Part shown: positions 34,335 through 43,956 of the stretch, in pieces
How positions within the stretch are numbered: position 1 is the stretch's first letter
Layout: each line of letters starts with the position of its first letter
Source: Nocardia flavorosea NBRC 108225
GTDB taxonomy: Bacteria > Actinomycetota > Actinomycetes > Mycobacteriales > Mycobacteriaceae
DNA length: 51,512 nt
Reading direction: 5' to 3'
Assembly (NCBI RefSeq): GCF_001613385.1
Contig: NZ_BDCG01000007.1
Location: 1 to 51,512, forward strand
The notes under the pieces: model-generated
Told to the model about the DNA's origin: nothing
Databases searched by the model: none
Seen by the model: only the letters and a program-made list of their open reading frames with translations
Position numbers and translations under genes: made by a program

Positions 34335-36913
34335 CGGGCCAGCCAGTCCACGAACCGTTCGGTATCGGCGATCAGCTCGGACAGGTCGCGCGCGATCGGG
34401 ATATGCGCGCCGGCAGTGGCGTCGCGGACGACTTCGACCGCCCATCGGCCTTCTTTGGCCAGCCGTATGTTCAGGTCCTCGATCCGGCGGCCGGGCCCCA
34501 GGACCGCGAGCGTGACCATGGCCCGGGTGGACTGGGCGGTATCGATGCGCCGCTGCACCTCACGATGATCCATCCCCTCGGCGAGCAGGATCCGTTTCGC
34601 GCGCGCCAGACCGGCCGCCTCCAGGGCCGAGCGGCAGCAGCTGGCGACCAGCTCGTCGGATATGGCCCGCGGCAGCTGCGGAGTACGCAGCAGGGCACGG
34701 GCGTCGTCGAGGTAGCGGTGCACCGGATCGCTGGACAGCCGGATCTCCACCACCGACCGTTCCCGGCGCTGTACTTCCAGGATCCGGGCGTCGATCTGCA
34801 TCCGGCGCACCGCCTCGGCGAGCCGGTCGTCGTGGGTGAATACCACCACTTGCCGATCCCACGCCACGGTCGCGAGAACGCGGGCCAGACCGTCCACCTT
34901 CGCCGGATCCATCGCCTGCACCGGATCGTCGATCACGACGAAGCGGAAAGGACTGTCGGCCAGGGTGGCCCGGGGCAGGAAAAGAGCCAGGCCGAGGGCA
35001 TGCAGTTCCCCCTGACTCATCACTCCGAGGGCGGCACCGTCCACCTCGTCCACGGTGACATCGAGTTGGACCCGGCGCGCGGAGTTCGCGTTGCCCTGCA
35101 ACCGGATGCCACCGAGTTCGACATTGCTCTGCTGCCGCAGGCTCTGCCAGACCCACCGGGCGGTACCGGCCAGCGGGGCGAGCCGCTCGTCGCGCACCCG
35201 GGCGGTGGCCGATTTCAACCACACCTCGGCGGCCCGGGCGGTCTGTAGTTCCGCCGCCCGGGCGTGCACCGTGCGGGCGAGGTCGAGCCACCTGCGCAGT
35301 CGCGGGACCAACGGCGTCCACGCCTGCTCGAGGCGGTCCAGTTCCTTCACGGCACGCTGCCGCAGGAAACCGAGTTCAGCGGACAACCGCTCGTGGACGA
35401 CACCGAGCGCGTCCGGATCCGGGTCTCCGAATTCGGTCAGCCGGCGCCACTGTGCCCAGGTTTCGGCCAGGGCGGCAGTATCGAGGTAAGCCGGTTCCGC
35501 AGTGGTGAGTTCAGCGGGCACATCGCCGATCACGGCGCGTAATTCGGCCAGCACTTCGCTCAATTCGGTGCGTGCGCGGACCAAACCGGCAGTTCGCTCG
35601 GAGAGTTCGTCGACGGCGGCAGCGGTTTCGGTCAGCCACCGCACGTCCAGGCTTCCCCGGCCGCACACCGGGCAGGGGCACCCGCTGCCCGAACTCCCAC
35701 TGCCGGAGATGGTCTCGGGGTCGGATAGTCCGCCGATAAGCTTGCCTCCCCGGCCCTCGGACCGCACTGTTGCCGCCGCGGCACCGGAACCGCAGGCGTC
35801 CTCGCCCGATCTCCGGTGTGCCGGGTCCGCACCGGCGCTCTGCTCGGCCACATGGGAGTACGCAATCCGCAACAGATCGAGAATGCGCAGATCGGCTGCC
35901 GATGCCGGTGAGGTCGCCGCAGCGACGGCGGTCCGGGCGGTGCGGAGCCGGGCGAGCAGCTGCTCGATCCGAGCCTGCGGGGCCAGTTCGACGGCCAGGA
36001 TTGCGCGCAGGGCGGCCGGTTCCGGTCCGCCGGTGGTTTCGGCCAGCAGGATTTCCAGTGCGGCGAAGTCGGGTTCGGGCCGGCGCAGGATCTGTTCGGC
36101 GCGTGCGGCCCGCCGGTCCGCGATGCGGGGTAGTTCGGCGAGCAGTAGTTGCCGTTCCCGGCGGGCAGTCCGGGACGCGCTCTCCATTTCCAGACGTACG
36201 GACCTGATGTGCTCGTGCGCGGCGATGAGCTCGTCCAGGCCCAGTAACCGGTGCAGGGCATCGAACAACTCACTGGGTTTCCCGTCGACCAGGGCGCCGA
36301 GTTCGCTGTAGGACAAAAACGGCCGGTACAACTCCATGGGCGGCGCCCACCGGCCGGCGGGAAAGGCGGTACCGGGTGCGCCGGCCCGGCACTGGACCCA
36401 CTCTCCTCCGGTGAGCGGTTCACCGTCGGGCCACACCCGGGAGACGGTCAGCGCCGTCGCGGGTCCGTCGGTCCGCAGCTCCAATTCGATCCGGACCGGA
36501 CCGGGGTGATGCAGGTTGCGCCATCCTTCCCGCCATGCCGCGGAACGGCCGTCCCATCGTCGATTCGCTCCGGTGAGCGCCAATTCGGCGGCCTCGGCGA
36601 AACTGGACTTACCGCTACCGTTACGGCCGGTGACCAGGGTGAGCCCGGGTCCGGGCGGTAATTCCAGCACGGTTTCGGGTCCGATACCGCGGAACCCTTC
36701 GACACGGATGTGGCGCAGGAACATACCGCTGAAATCGAAGGCGCTGCCATCGGCCGGGCCCGGCGGGTCACCGTCCGCCGCCGCGGCGGCGAGAGCGGTC
36801 CGGACGATCGCGGCGACCTCGACGGGCAGGCCGGGTTCCGCTTCGAGCTGCCGGAAGACCAGCTCCCCCGGCCGGATCGGGATTCGCTCGGATTGCTCAC
36901 ACACAGATTCCAC
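34331..36913 (-). CDS. Rad50/RecF-like ABC-type ATPase with zinc-hook CxxC
   Basis: An 860-residue SMC/Rad50-type ATPase. Order: about 65 poorly conserved residues, strand HIRVEGFRGIGPETVLEL, Walker A GRNGSGKSS (96-104), Q-loop region, long helical arms, a central low-complexity linker with CPVC (about 414-417) like a Rad50 zinc hook, a returning arm, the ABC signature MSQGELHAL, Walker B FVVIDDPVQAMD and the H-loop VVFTHDD. A C-terminal helical extension of about 150 residues follows. It should bind DNA and act with the downstream 231-residue protein. The GTG at 36913 with GGAG five bases upstream is preferred over the open frame to 37015. Confidence 0.85.
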   Translation of the reverse strand: MESVCEQSERIPIRPGELVFRQLEAEPGLPVEVAAIVRTALAAAAADGDPPGPADGSAFDFSGMFLRHIRVEGFRGIGPETVLELPPGPGLTLVTGRNGSGKSSFAEAAELALTGANRRWDGRSAAWREGWRNLHHPGPVRIELELRTDGPATALTVSRVWPDGEPLTGGEWVQCRAGAPGTAFPAGRWAPPMELYRPFLSYSELGALVDGKPSELFDALHRLLGLDELIAAHEHIRSVRLEMESASRTARRERQLLLAELPRIADRRAARAEQILRRPEPDFAALEILLAETTGGPEPAALRAILAVELAPQARIEQLLARLRTARTAVAAATSPASAADLRILDLLRIAYSHVAEQSAGADPAHRRSGEDACGSGAAAATVRSEGRGGKLIGGLSDPETISGSGSSGSGCPCPVCGRGSLDVRWLTETAAAVDELSERTAGLVRARTELSEVLAELRAVIGDVPAELTTAEPAYLDTAALAETWAQWRRLTEFGDPDPDALGVVHERLSAELGFLRQRAVKELDRLEQAWTPLVPRLRRWLDLARTVHARAAELQTARAAEVWLKSATARVRDERLAPLAGTARWVWQSLRQQSNVELGGIRLQGNANSARRVQLDVTVDEVDGAALGVMSQGELHALGLALFLPRATLADSPFRFVVIDDPVQAMDPAKVDGLARVLATVAWDRQVVVFTHDDRLAEAVRRMQIDARILEVQRRERSVVEIRLSSDPVHRYLDDARALLRTPQLPRAISDELVASCCRSALEAAGLARAKRILLAEGMDHREVQRRIDTAQSTRAMVTLAVLGPGRRIEDLNIRLAKEGRWAVEVVRDATAGAHIPIARDLSELIADTERFVDWLAR

Positions 36914-37394
36914 GACTTCTCCACCCCCTCGAGACCACACGCGCTCCCCGGCCCCGGGTGTGATCGAACGATCGAAAGCTGTGCCGAACGCTACCGGATA
37001 GCGGACCGATCGCACAGGGGGACGGGATCGCGGGCGTCCGGGACGGTGCGGCTGTGACGGTTTCCCGATCGGATATGCCGGGGACGGAGACGAACCTGCC
37101 CGCGGGGATGGGATCTGGTCATCGGCCGATCCGACTCCGACCGATGGCCACCCCTCGCCAACCCCGTCGGGCAGCTCGTTGGTGTCACCCGCCTAGGGGT
37201 GGCTCGGTCTTGCCGAACAGAACAGGATGCCAGAGGCCTCGACATTGCGCAAGCGGAGCAGGGCCCGAATACCTCTCGGCGACAACCTCTTCCATATTCC
37301 TGTGGCAGAGACACCTTTGTGTCGGTGCGGTGCGATACAACTCTTCGGACCGAGAAAACGGGGGCACGATGATCGAACGATATGGACTCACCGG
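36914..37394. promoter_or_regulatory. Divergent regulatory region between the ATPase module and the SWIM-MoxR operon
   Basis: 481 bp without a gene. The 12-bp sequence TGATCGAACGAT occurs at 36961-36972, 48 bp before the ATPase start, and again at 37370-37381, 13 bp before the SWIM gene. Its core ATCG-AA-CGAT is nearly palindromic. Between them, GCCACCCCT and AGGGGTGGC (37147-37203) can form a stem with a 39-nt loop. I see no strong -35/-10 pair. Confidence 0.45.
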
Positions 37395-40256
37395 ATGACA
37401 CCGCAGTGGTCGGAGAACCAGGTGACAGCACTCGCGCCGGATACGAGTTCACTCACCGCCGCGCGCAAACTCGGCCAGAAATGGTCGGGCACAGGATGGT
37501 GCAAAACCGCACTGTGGGGATTGTGCAAGGGCAGTGGCCGGACTCCCTACCAGACGATCGTCGATCTGTCCGGGCCGGCGTTCCGGTGCTCGTGCCCGAG
37601 CCGGAAATTCCCCTGCAAACACGCGTTGTCGTTACTCCTGCTGTGGTCCGCCGGAACAGTGGGCGAAACCGCCGAAACGGCCGATTTCGCCGCCGAGTGG
37701 ATCGGCCGCCGCGCAGTGACGGCGGCCGCCCCGAAGAGGAGTCGCGTCCCGAGCGCAGCCGCGGCTCAGCAGCGGCACGATCGGGTCACGGCGGGCTTGG
37801 CCGAACTCGAAACCTGGCTGACCGACCAGATCCGCACCGGGCTGGCCCAGACGGATCGCTCCCCCGCCGCGTTCGAAGCCATGGCCGCACGCATGATCGA
37901 CGCACAGGCTCCCGGTATCGCCGCCGCGCTGCGCCGTTTGCCGGCCGCGGTGGTGGGACGGTCGAACTGGCCCGAAGTGATACTGGGCCGGTTCGCCTGG
38001 CTGCGTCTGCTGCTGGCGGCCCACGCGAAACTGGATACGTCGGCGGCATCGTCGGCGGCGACCGTCCGCACCCATATCGGTTATCCGACGGCGGCGGATA
38101 CCGTCCTCGCCGAACCCGAGGTGCGCGACCGGTGGGTTACGCTGGGCATACGCACCGGCGAGGAAGACGGGCTCTACACCCGCCGCAGCTGGTTGTACGG
38201 GGTGAACACCCGCCGTCGGGCCGTCCTGATCGACCATTCGCACGGATCGCCGGCGTTCGCCACCGAGGTCCCTCCGATCGGCCTGGTAACGGAATCCGGC
38301 CTGCACTTCTATCCGGCGGCCGCGCCGCTGCGTGCCCTGGCCGGCCCCGGTGCCACCGCGCCCACACCGGACGCCGGTGCCATCGCGGCCATATCCGGAT
38401 CCGGCACGATCGCCGACGCGCTGGGTGAATTCGCTTCGGCCGCCGCGGCCGATCCGTGGCTGGAGTCCTGGCCGGTGCTTCTGCGCACGGTCGTCCCGGT
38501 AGGGCAGGCCGGCGATTGGCTGCTCGCCGAACCCGACGGCACCGCGATCCCCCTGGTGGAGCCTGTCGAACCGTGGCGGCTCCTGGCTGTGTCCGGAGGG
38601 CGGCCGGTCACCGTCTTCGGTCTCTGGACCGGGCGAGCGCTGGAAGCCGTATCGGTACTCGCCGATGGGGAATTCCACGATCCCGGTCCCGTTGCCGATA
38701 CCGCGTATACCGCTCTCACCGCCGGTCCGGAGGTGGCCTCGATCGCCTTGCTCGGCACCGCCCGGGGCGCCGCGGCGCTCCCGGCGCTTCCCGGCCCGGT
38801 CGCCGCGACCGCCGCGGCGTTGCCGGACACGGACGCGGCCCGCCGCCTGCTGGATGCCACGGCCTTGGAAATATCCTGGTCGCGGGGCGGATACGTACCC
38901 GTGCACGCCGAGTTGCCCGCGGAGCCCGCCGCCGAGGATCCGCGGCCGCTACTGCCCGCCGCCGCGGCCGACCGGGTGGCGCTGCTGATCGACTCCCGGC
39001 CGGAATTCCTCCCGGAATGGTTCGCCGCCGCCGCACCCCACGACTACCGCGCACCGGATCGGCTGGCCGGGGCACTGCTCGATTTCGCCGCGCGCGACAG
39101 CGGTCTGCGGGAGGCTGCTCTACGGCTCGCCGGTGCCCGGGGCCGCTGGCTGGCGGAATCGATTCCGCGCTGGCACAGCCTCGTCCGGCGCGACAGCGCA
39201 GATCCGGAACCGAGCGCCGAAACCTGGCGGTTGGGCCTGCCACCGGAACGGATCCGCTGGCTGGCCGCGCTGCGCCACCGCGACCCCGCCACCGCACGCG
39301 AAACCCTGGAGGCGGCCTGGCCACGGGAATCAGGGGCGCCGAAGGCCGAACTGCTGGCCGTTCTGTCCGATGGGCTGGGCCCCGAGGACGAGGCGCTGCT
39401 CGAACGGGCCCTGCGCGATCGCCGCGGCGACGTCCGCCGCACGGCCGCCGGGCTGCTGGCCCGGCTCCCCGAGTCGGCCTTCGCCGGCCGGATGTCCGCA
39501 CGGGCCGGGGCCTGGCTGAAATACGCGGCCGCTGGGCCGGAACAGGCCGCCGAGCTGATCGTGGACATCCCGGATAGTCTGGACCCCGACACCGTCCGCG
39601 ACGGTTTCACCGATAGCACCGTGGAATTCGGTTACCGCTGGAACGGACAACCCGATCCGAGTGCCGCCCGGCTGCGCAGACTCGTGGCCAACCTCCCGCT
39701 CATCCAGTGGACGACCACCCTGGGCCCCCCGAACCGGGCAGTGACGACCCGCATAGACGACCGCTTCCGCCAGCCGCTGTTCGACGGCTGGATGGACGCG
39801 GCACTCACCCAGCGTGATCCCGAATGGGCCGCTGCCCTGTTCGCCGCGGGCACGCCGTCGAATGCGGCGATCCTGCGGCGCCGGGAGTTGTTCGCCCTGA
39901 TCCCGGCCGCCGACCAGGCGCGCCACCTGACCCGGCTGGATGCGTCGTGGCTGTCGGAAATCGAATCGCTGTTACCGGCCGTGGCCCGGCCGTGGCCACC
40001 GGAAGTGGCCCGGCACCTATTACATCTCCTCGCCGAGCGGGCCCGGACCGCGCAACGCCGCCCGGGGGCGCCGGGAACTCATCCGACCGCACACCGTTCA
40101 CTGCTGCACACCGCTGCCCGCCATATGCCACCCGATTGCGAACAGGCGGCCGGCGCGGTGGCGAGCCGCTGCACCGACCGGGATTGGGCGATGGCCCTCG
40201 ATCTGCTCGCCCACGAACTCCGCCAACGATCCGTAATGCTCGAGGAGCTGAATTGA
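37395..40256 (+). CDS. SWIM zinc-finger protein fused to a DUF5691 domain
   Basis: A 953-residue protein. The SWIM motif CSCPSRKFPCKH (C65, C67, C74, H76) sits in a typical N-terminal context (MTPQWSENQVTALAPDTSSLTAARKLG...SGTGWCKTALWGLCKGSG). From about residue 440, where IALLGTARGAAALPALP begins, it looks like the DUF5691 family, a helical-repeat-like region running to the C terminus. In many actinobacteria these are two adjacent genes, so this looks like a fusion. SWIM domains bind DNA or protein. It is the first gene of the operon; its TGA overlaps the moxR TTG start. The ATG at 37395 fits family starts but lacks a good ribosome site. Confidence 0.82.
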   Translation: MTPQWSENQVTALAPDTSSLTAARKLGQKWSGTGWCKTALWGLCKGSGRTPYQTIVDLSGPAFRCSCPSRKFPCKHALSLLLLWSAGTVGETAETADFAAEWIGRRAVTAAAPKRSRVPSAAAAQQRHDRVTAGLAELETWLTDQIRTGLAQTDRSPAAFEAMAARMIDAQAPGIAAALRRLPAAVVGRSNWPEVILGRFAWLRLLLAAHAKLDTSAASSAATVRTHIGYPTAADTVLAEPEVRDRWVTLGIRTGEEDGLYTRRSWLYGVNTRRRAVLIDHSHGSPAFATEVPPIGLVTESGLHFYPAAAPLRALAGPGATAPTPDAGAIAAISGSGTIADALGEFASAAAADPWLESWPVLLRTVVPVGQAGDWLLAEPDGTAIPLVEPVEPWRLLAVSGGRPVTVFGLWTGRALEAVSVLADGEFHDPGPVADTAYTALTAGPEVASIALLGTARGAAALPALPGPVAATAAALPDTDAARRLLDATALEISWSRGGYVPVHAELPAEPAAEDPRPLLPAAAADRVALLIDSRPEFLPEWFAAAAPHDYRAPDRLAGALLDFAARDSGLREAALRLAGARGRWLAESIPRWHSLVRRDSADPEPSAETWRLGLPPERIRWLAALRHRDPATARETLEAAWPRESGAPKAELLAVLSDGLGPEDEALLERALRDRRGDVRRTAAGLLARLPESAFAGRMSARAGAWLKYAAAGPEQAAELIVDIPDSLDPDTVRDGFTDSTVEFGYRWNGQPDPSAARLRRLVANLPLIQWTTTLGPPNRAVTTRIDDRFRQPLFDGWMDAALTQRDPEWAAALFAAGTPSNAAILRRRELFALIPAADQARHLTRLDASWLSEIESLLPAVARPWPPEVARHLLHLLAERARTAQRRPGAPGTHPTAHRSLLHTAARHMPPDCEQAAGAVASRCTDRDWAMALDLLAHELRQRSVMLEELN

Positions 40257-41359
40257 CCACCACCGAAACCGCCCCGCCCGCACCGCTGCTGCGCCCGCAC
40301 GCGGAACAGGCATTCGCCGGCGAACTGACCGCACTCGCCGCCACGGACGACCGGCCCCGCCCACCGTCGTGGAAACTCTCGCCGTGGGCAGTGGTGACCT
40401 ACCTGCTCGGCGGCACCCTGGACGACGGAACGGTGATCACCCCCAAATACGTCGGCCCGCGCCGGCTCATGGAGGTCGCGGTCGCCACTCTCGCCACCGA
40501 TCGCGCGCTACTGCTCCTCGGCGTTCCCGGTACCGCGAAGACCTGGGTTTCCGAGCATCTCTCGGCGGCCGTCAGCGGGTCGTCCACCCTCCTGGTCCAG
40601 GGCACCTCGGGCACCGCGGAGGAGGCCGTCCGGTACGGCTGGAACTACGCCCGGCTGCTTGCCGAGGGGCCCAGTGACGGCGCCCTGGTGGCGTCACCGA
40701 TCCTCGACGCCATGCGCACGGGAGCCATCGCACGGCTCGAGGAACTCACCCGGATCCCTTCGGATGTGCAGGATGCGCTGATCACCATCCTGTCCGAGAA
40801 GACCCTGCCGATCCCGGAGCTCGGGACAGAAGTCCAGGCAGCCAAGGGTTTCAATATCATTGCCACCGCCAACGATCGCGACCGTGGCGTGAACGAACTG
40901 TCCTCTGCCCTGCGCCGCCGGTTCAATACCGTGGTTCTGCCGCTGCCCGGCAGCGAGGGCGAGGAGATCGATATCGTCACCCGCCGGGTCGCACAACTGG
41001 GCTCGGCACTGGAGTTGCCCGAGGTACCGGCCGCCGCCGAGGAAGTGCGCCGGGTGGTGCGGATCTTCCGGGAGTTGCGCGCCGGTATCACGACCGACGG
41101 CCGGACCAAACTCAAATCACCATCGGGAACGCTGTCCACTGCCGAAGCCATCTCGGTGATCACCAACGGGATGGCGCTGTCGGCGCATTTCGGTGACGGA
41201 GTCCTGCGGGCCGCGGATATTGCGGGCGCTGTGATCGGTTCGGTGATCAAGGATCCGGTCGCCGATTCGGTGGTGTGGACGGAGTACCTCGAGGCCGTGG
41301 TCCGCGAACGCGACGAATGGTCCGATTTCTATCGCGCCTGCCGGGAGATCACCGGATGA
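40253..41359 (+). CDS. MoxR-type AAA+ ATPase (YehL-like)
   Basis: A 368-residue AAA+ ATPase. Walker A is GVPGTAKTW (90-98), the Walker B region is IARLEELTRIP, sensor 1 is IIATANDRDRGVNELSSALRRRF with the arginine finger, and a helical lid follows. The start is a TTG overlapping the previous stop (TTGA), supported by GAGGAG seven bases upstream; no ATG lies in the N-terminal region before the conserved part. MoxR ATPases act as chaperones with VWA proteins, and a VWA gene ends this operon. It corresponds to E. coli YehL. Confidence 0.92.
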   Translation: MTTTETAPPAPLLRPHAEQAFAGELTALAATDDRPRPPSWKLSPWAVVTYLLGGTLDDGTVITPKYVGPRRLMEVAVATLATDRALLLLGVPGTAKTWVSEHLSAAVSGSSTLLVQGTSGTAEEAVRYGWNYARLLAEGPSDGALVASPILDAMRTGAIARLEELTRIPSDVQDALITILSEKTLPIPELGTEVQAAKGFNIIATANDRDRGVNELSSALRRRFNTVVLPLPGSEGEEIDIVTRRVAQLGSALELPEVPAAAEEVRRVVRIFRELRAGITTDGRTKLKSPSGTLSTAEAISVITNGMALSAHFGDGVLRAADIAGAVIGSVIKDPVADSVVWTEYLEAVVRERDEWSDFYRACREITG

Positions 41360-41459
41360 ACGAGTCAGGCCCGGAGGTGGTAGCGGAGCGTAACCACGCA
41401 GGGACCTCGCTCATCCGCAATCAACACAGCATGAACGAGTCAGGCCCGGAGGCGGTAGC
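41356..41459 (+). repeat. Palindromic repeat, copies 2 and 3 (start of the DUF5682 gene)
   Basis: Copy 2 (41356-41414) begins ATGAACGAGTCAGGCCC and ends CTCGCTCAT, matching the element at 8671-8728. After a 16-bp spacer, copy 3 (41431-41459) repeats the first ~29 bases and then diverges. Both begin exactly at an in-frame ATG. Confidence 0.78.
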
Positions 41460-43956
41460 AAGCGTGAACGAGGCCGGCGAGACCCGGGTCTACGGGATAC
41501 GGCACCACGGGCCCGGTTCGGCTCGCTCGCTGCGTTCGGCGCTCGAGGAGTTCCGGCCGGATATGGTCCTGATCGAGGGACCTGCGGATGCGGACCCGCT
41601 GGTCCCGAATATAGCCGCCGATACGATGGAACCGCCGGTCGCGCTGCTGGGTTACGTTGCCGACGAACCGGCGCGCGCCGCGTTCTGGCCGTACGCGGTG
41701 TTTTCCCCGGAATGGCAGGCGCTGCGTTACGCCGTCGGAAACGGCATACCGGTACGGTTCTGCGACCTGCCCGCGGCGACCGCGCTGGCGGTCGACAACC
41801 GCGGCGGGGGCCGGGATGCCCTCGCCGAACTCGCCGCAGCGGGCGGCTATGACGACGCGGAACGCTGGTGGGACGCCGTGGTCGAATCGAGCACCGAGGC
41901 CGGGACTTTCCCCGCAATCACCGAGGCCATGGCGGCCCTGCGCGAAACCGCGCTCACCGTGCCGCCTTCCGATATCTCCGCGCCCGAGCCGGGCAAAGCG
42001 GCTGACGAGTCGGCCACCACCGGAGCACGAGCGCTACACCATCCGAACGGCGCAATCGATGCGCATGATCCCGTCGGAGCAGCAGACGGACGCACCGTTC
42101 CCGGTGCAGGCGGGTATTCGGGTGCCACCGGCGAATCTCGCGTTTCCGAGGCAGACGAAACACTCCGTCCGGTCGATGCGCCCAACGATCCCGTCGACGT
42201 GCTACCGCGGGTCACCGGCGATGCCGCCGAAGACGGCAGCGGAGTCGACGCCGGCCCCGACCCGCTGGTGCTCGATCGGCACACACTTGTCCGCGAGGCG
42301 CATATGCGGCAGATGCTGCGGCAGGCCCGCAAGGACGGTGGCCGGCGGATCGCTGTCGTCTGCGGCGCGTGGCATGCGCCCGCACTGTGCGATCCGCTCG
42401 GCCCGGCAAACGCCGATCAGCGCCTGCTGAAGGGGCTTCCGAAGGTCAAAGCGAAGCTGACCTGGGTGCCGTGGACGCATTCCCGTCTCGCTGCGGCCTC
42501 CGGCTACGGCGCGGGCATCACCTCCCCCGGCTGGTACCACCATCTGTTCACCGTCACCGAGCATCCGATCGCCTCCTGGCTCACCAAGGTCGCGCGGCTG
42601 CTGCGCGGTCATGACCTGCCGGTGTCCAGCGCCCATATCATCGAGGCCGTCCGGCTGGCGGAAACCCTTGCTGTGCTGCGCTCACGACCGTTGGCGGGAC
42701 TGTCCGAGGTCACCGAGGCGACCCGGGCGGTGCTGTGCGAGGGCGACGATACGGTGTTGCGGCTGGTCGGTGCGGAACTCGTGGTGGGTGAAGCGCTCGG
42801 TGCTGTGCCGGCCGACACGCCCACCGTGCCGTTGGAGGCCGATCTACGCGCCCAGGCGCGCTCGCTGCGGCTGAAACAGGAGGCACTGTCACGATCCTTG
42901 GACCTGGATCTGCGCAAGGATCGCGATATCGCCAAATCGCGGCTGCTGCATCGGCTGCGGCTGCTCGGCCTGCACTGGGGTGTTCCCGCGACCGGTGCCG
43001 CCGGATCCACCGGAACATTCCGGGAGGCCTGGGAACTGCGCTGGGAGCCGGAATTCGCGGTCCGGGTGATCGAGGCGTCCCGCTGGGGTACCACTGTGCA
43101 GGCAGCCGCCGAGGCGAAGATCCTCGATACGGCGGGCCGCGACGGCAGCGGTGTGGCCGAACTGACCGATGCCCTGGAATTCGCGCTGCTGGCCGAGCTA
43201 CCGGGTGCCCTCGACGGCCTGATCCGCCGGCTCGGTTCCGCGGCCGCGATCGATCACGACATCACCCATTTGCTCGCCGCGCTACCGGGTGTGCTGCGCA
43301 CCCTGCGCTACGGCGATGTGCGCGGCACCGATACCTCGGCCCTGGCCCAGGTCGCCGACAGCATGCTCGTGCGGATCTGCGCCGGTCTCCCGGCAGCAGT
43401 CACGGGGCTCGGTGACGATACAGCCGCCGCCCTGCGCGCACAGCTCGATGGGTTGAACACCGCGATACACACCCGCGACGACCCGGAATCCACCGAACGC
43501 TGGCTGGTGGCGCTGGCGCGGCTGGCCGACCGTCCGGATATCCACGGGATGCTTACCGGCCGGGTGGTCCGGCTGCTCTGTGATGCCGGCCGGTTCGAAC
43601 CGGAGGAGGCCTCCCGCAGGCTCGCCGCCGCACTGTCGGTCGGCAATACCGCGGCCGCGAAGGCCGCGTGGGTGGACGGTTTCGTCGGCGGCCGGGGACT
43701 GGTGCTGGTCCACGACCGGGCCCTGCTGTGTCTGATCGACGACTGGCTCGCCGGCCTCACCGGCGATCAGTTCATGGAAGTGGTGCCGCTGCTGCGCCGT
43801 ACCTTCGGCGCCTTCGAGTCCGGGGAACGCCGGGCCATCGGGTCGGCCGTGCGCGATAGCGGCTCGCGGGCACCCGCCGCCCGCGCCGAGATCGACGACG
43901 AACGCGGCAGGATCGTATTACGCGCTGTCGCAGACATTTTGGGGGTACCGGCATGA
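41356..43956 (+). CDS. DUF5682 family protein (YehM-like) with repeat-derived N terminus
   Basis: An 866-residue protein if the ATG overlapping the moxR stop (ATGA) is used. Family homology starts only at ETRVYGIRHHGPGSARSLRSALEE; residues 1-36 are encoded by the palindromic repeat at 41356-41414 and its partial second copy. Alternative starts are ATG 41431 and GTG 41465. A ~95-residue low-complexity insertion (from about SAPEPGKAADES to GVDAGPDP) interrupts the domain before DRHTLVREAHMRQMLRQARKDG. VCGAWHAPAL and WVPWTHSRLAAASGYGAGI are further family features. Function unknown; always found with SWIM, MoxR and VWA partners. It overlaps the VWA gene by ATGA. Confidence 0.85.
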   Translation: MNESGPEVVAERNHAGTSLIRNQHSMNESGPEAVASVNEAGETRVYGIRHHGPGSARSLRSALEEFRPDMVLIEGPADADPLVPNIAADTMEPPVALLGYVADEPARAAFWPYAVFSPEWQALRYAVGNGIPVRFCDLPAATALAVDNRGGGRDALAELAAAGGYDDAERWWDAVVESSTEAGTFPAITEAMAALRETALTVPPSDISAPEPGKAADESATTGARALHHPNGAIDAHDPVGAADGRTVPGAGGYSGATGESRVSEADETLRPVDAPNDPVDVLPRVTGDAAEDGSGVDAGPDPLVLDRHTLVREAHMRQMLRQARKDGGRRIAVVCGAWHAPALCDPLGPANADQRLLKGLPKVKAKLTWVPWTHSRLAAASGYGAGITSPGWYHHLFTVTEHPIASWLTKVARLLRGHDLPVSSAHIIEAVRLAETLAVLRSRPLAGLSEVTEATRAVLCEGDDTVLRLVGAELVVGEALGAVPADTPTVPLEADLRAQARSLRLKQEALSRSLDLDLRKDRDIAKSRLLHRLRLLGLHWGVPATGAAGSTGTFREAWELRWEPEFAVRVIEASRWGTTVQAAAEAKILDTAGRDGSGVAELTDALEFALLAELPGALDGLIRRLGSAAAIDHDITHLLAALPGVLRTLRYGDVRGTDTSALAQVADSMLVRICAGLPAAVTGLGDDTAAALRAQLDGLNTAIHTRDDPESTERWLVALARLADRPDIHGMLTGRVVRLLCDAGRFEPEEASRRLAAALSVGNTAAAKAAWVDGFVGGRGLVLVHDRALLCLIDDWLAGLTGDQFMEVVPLLRRTFGAFESGERRAIGSAVRDSGSRAPAARAEIDDERGRIVLRAVADILGVPA

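Noticed and set aside
36955..36980. LexA box near the Rad50-like ATPase start
   Set aside because: TCGAAC is present, but the second half-site GTTCGA at the right spacing is missing.
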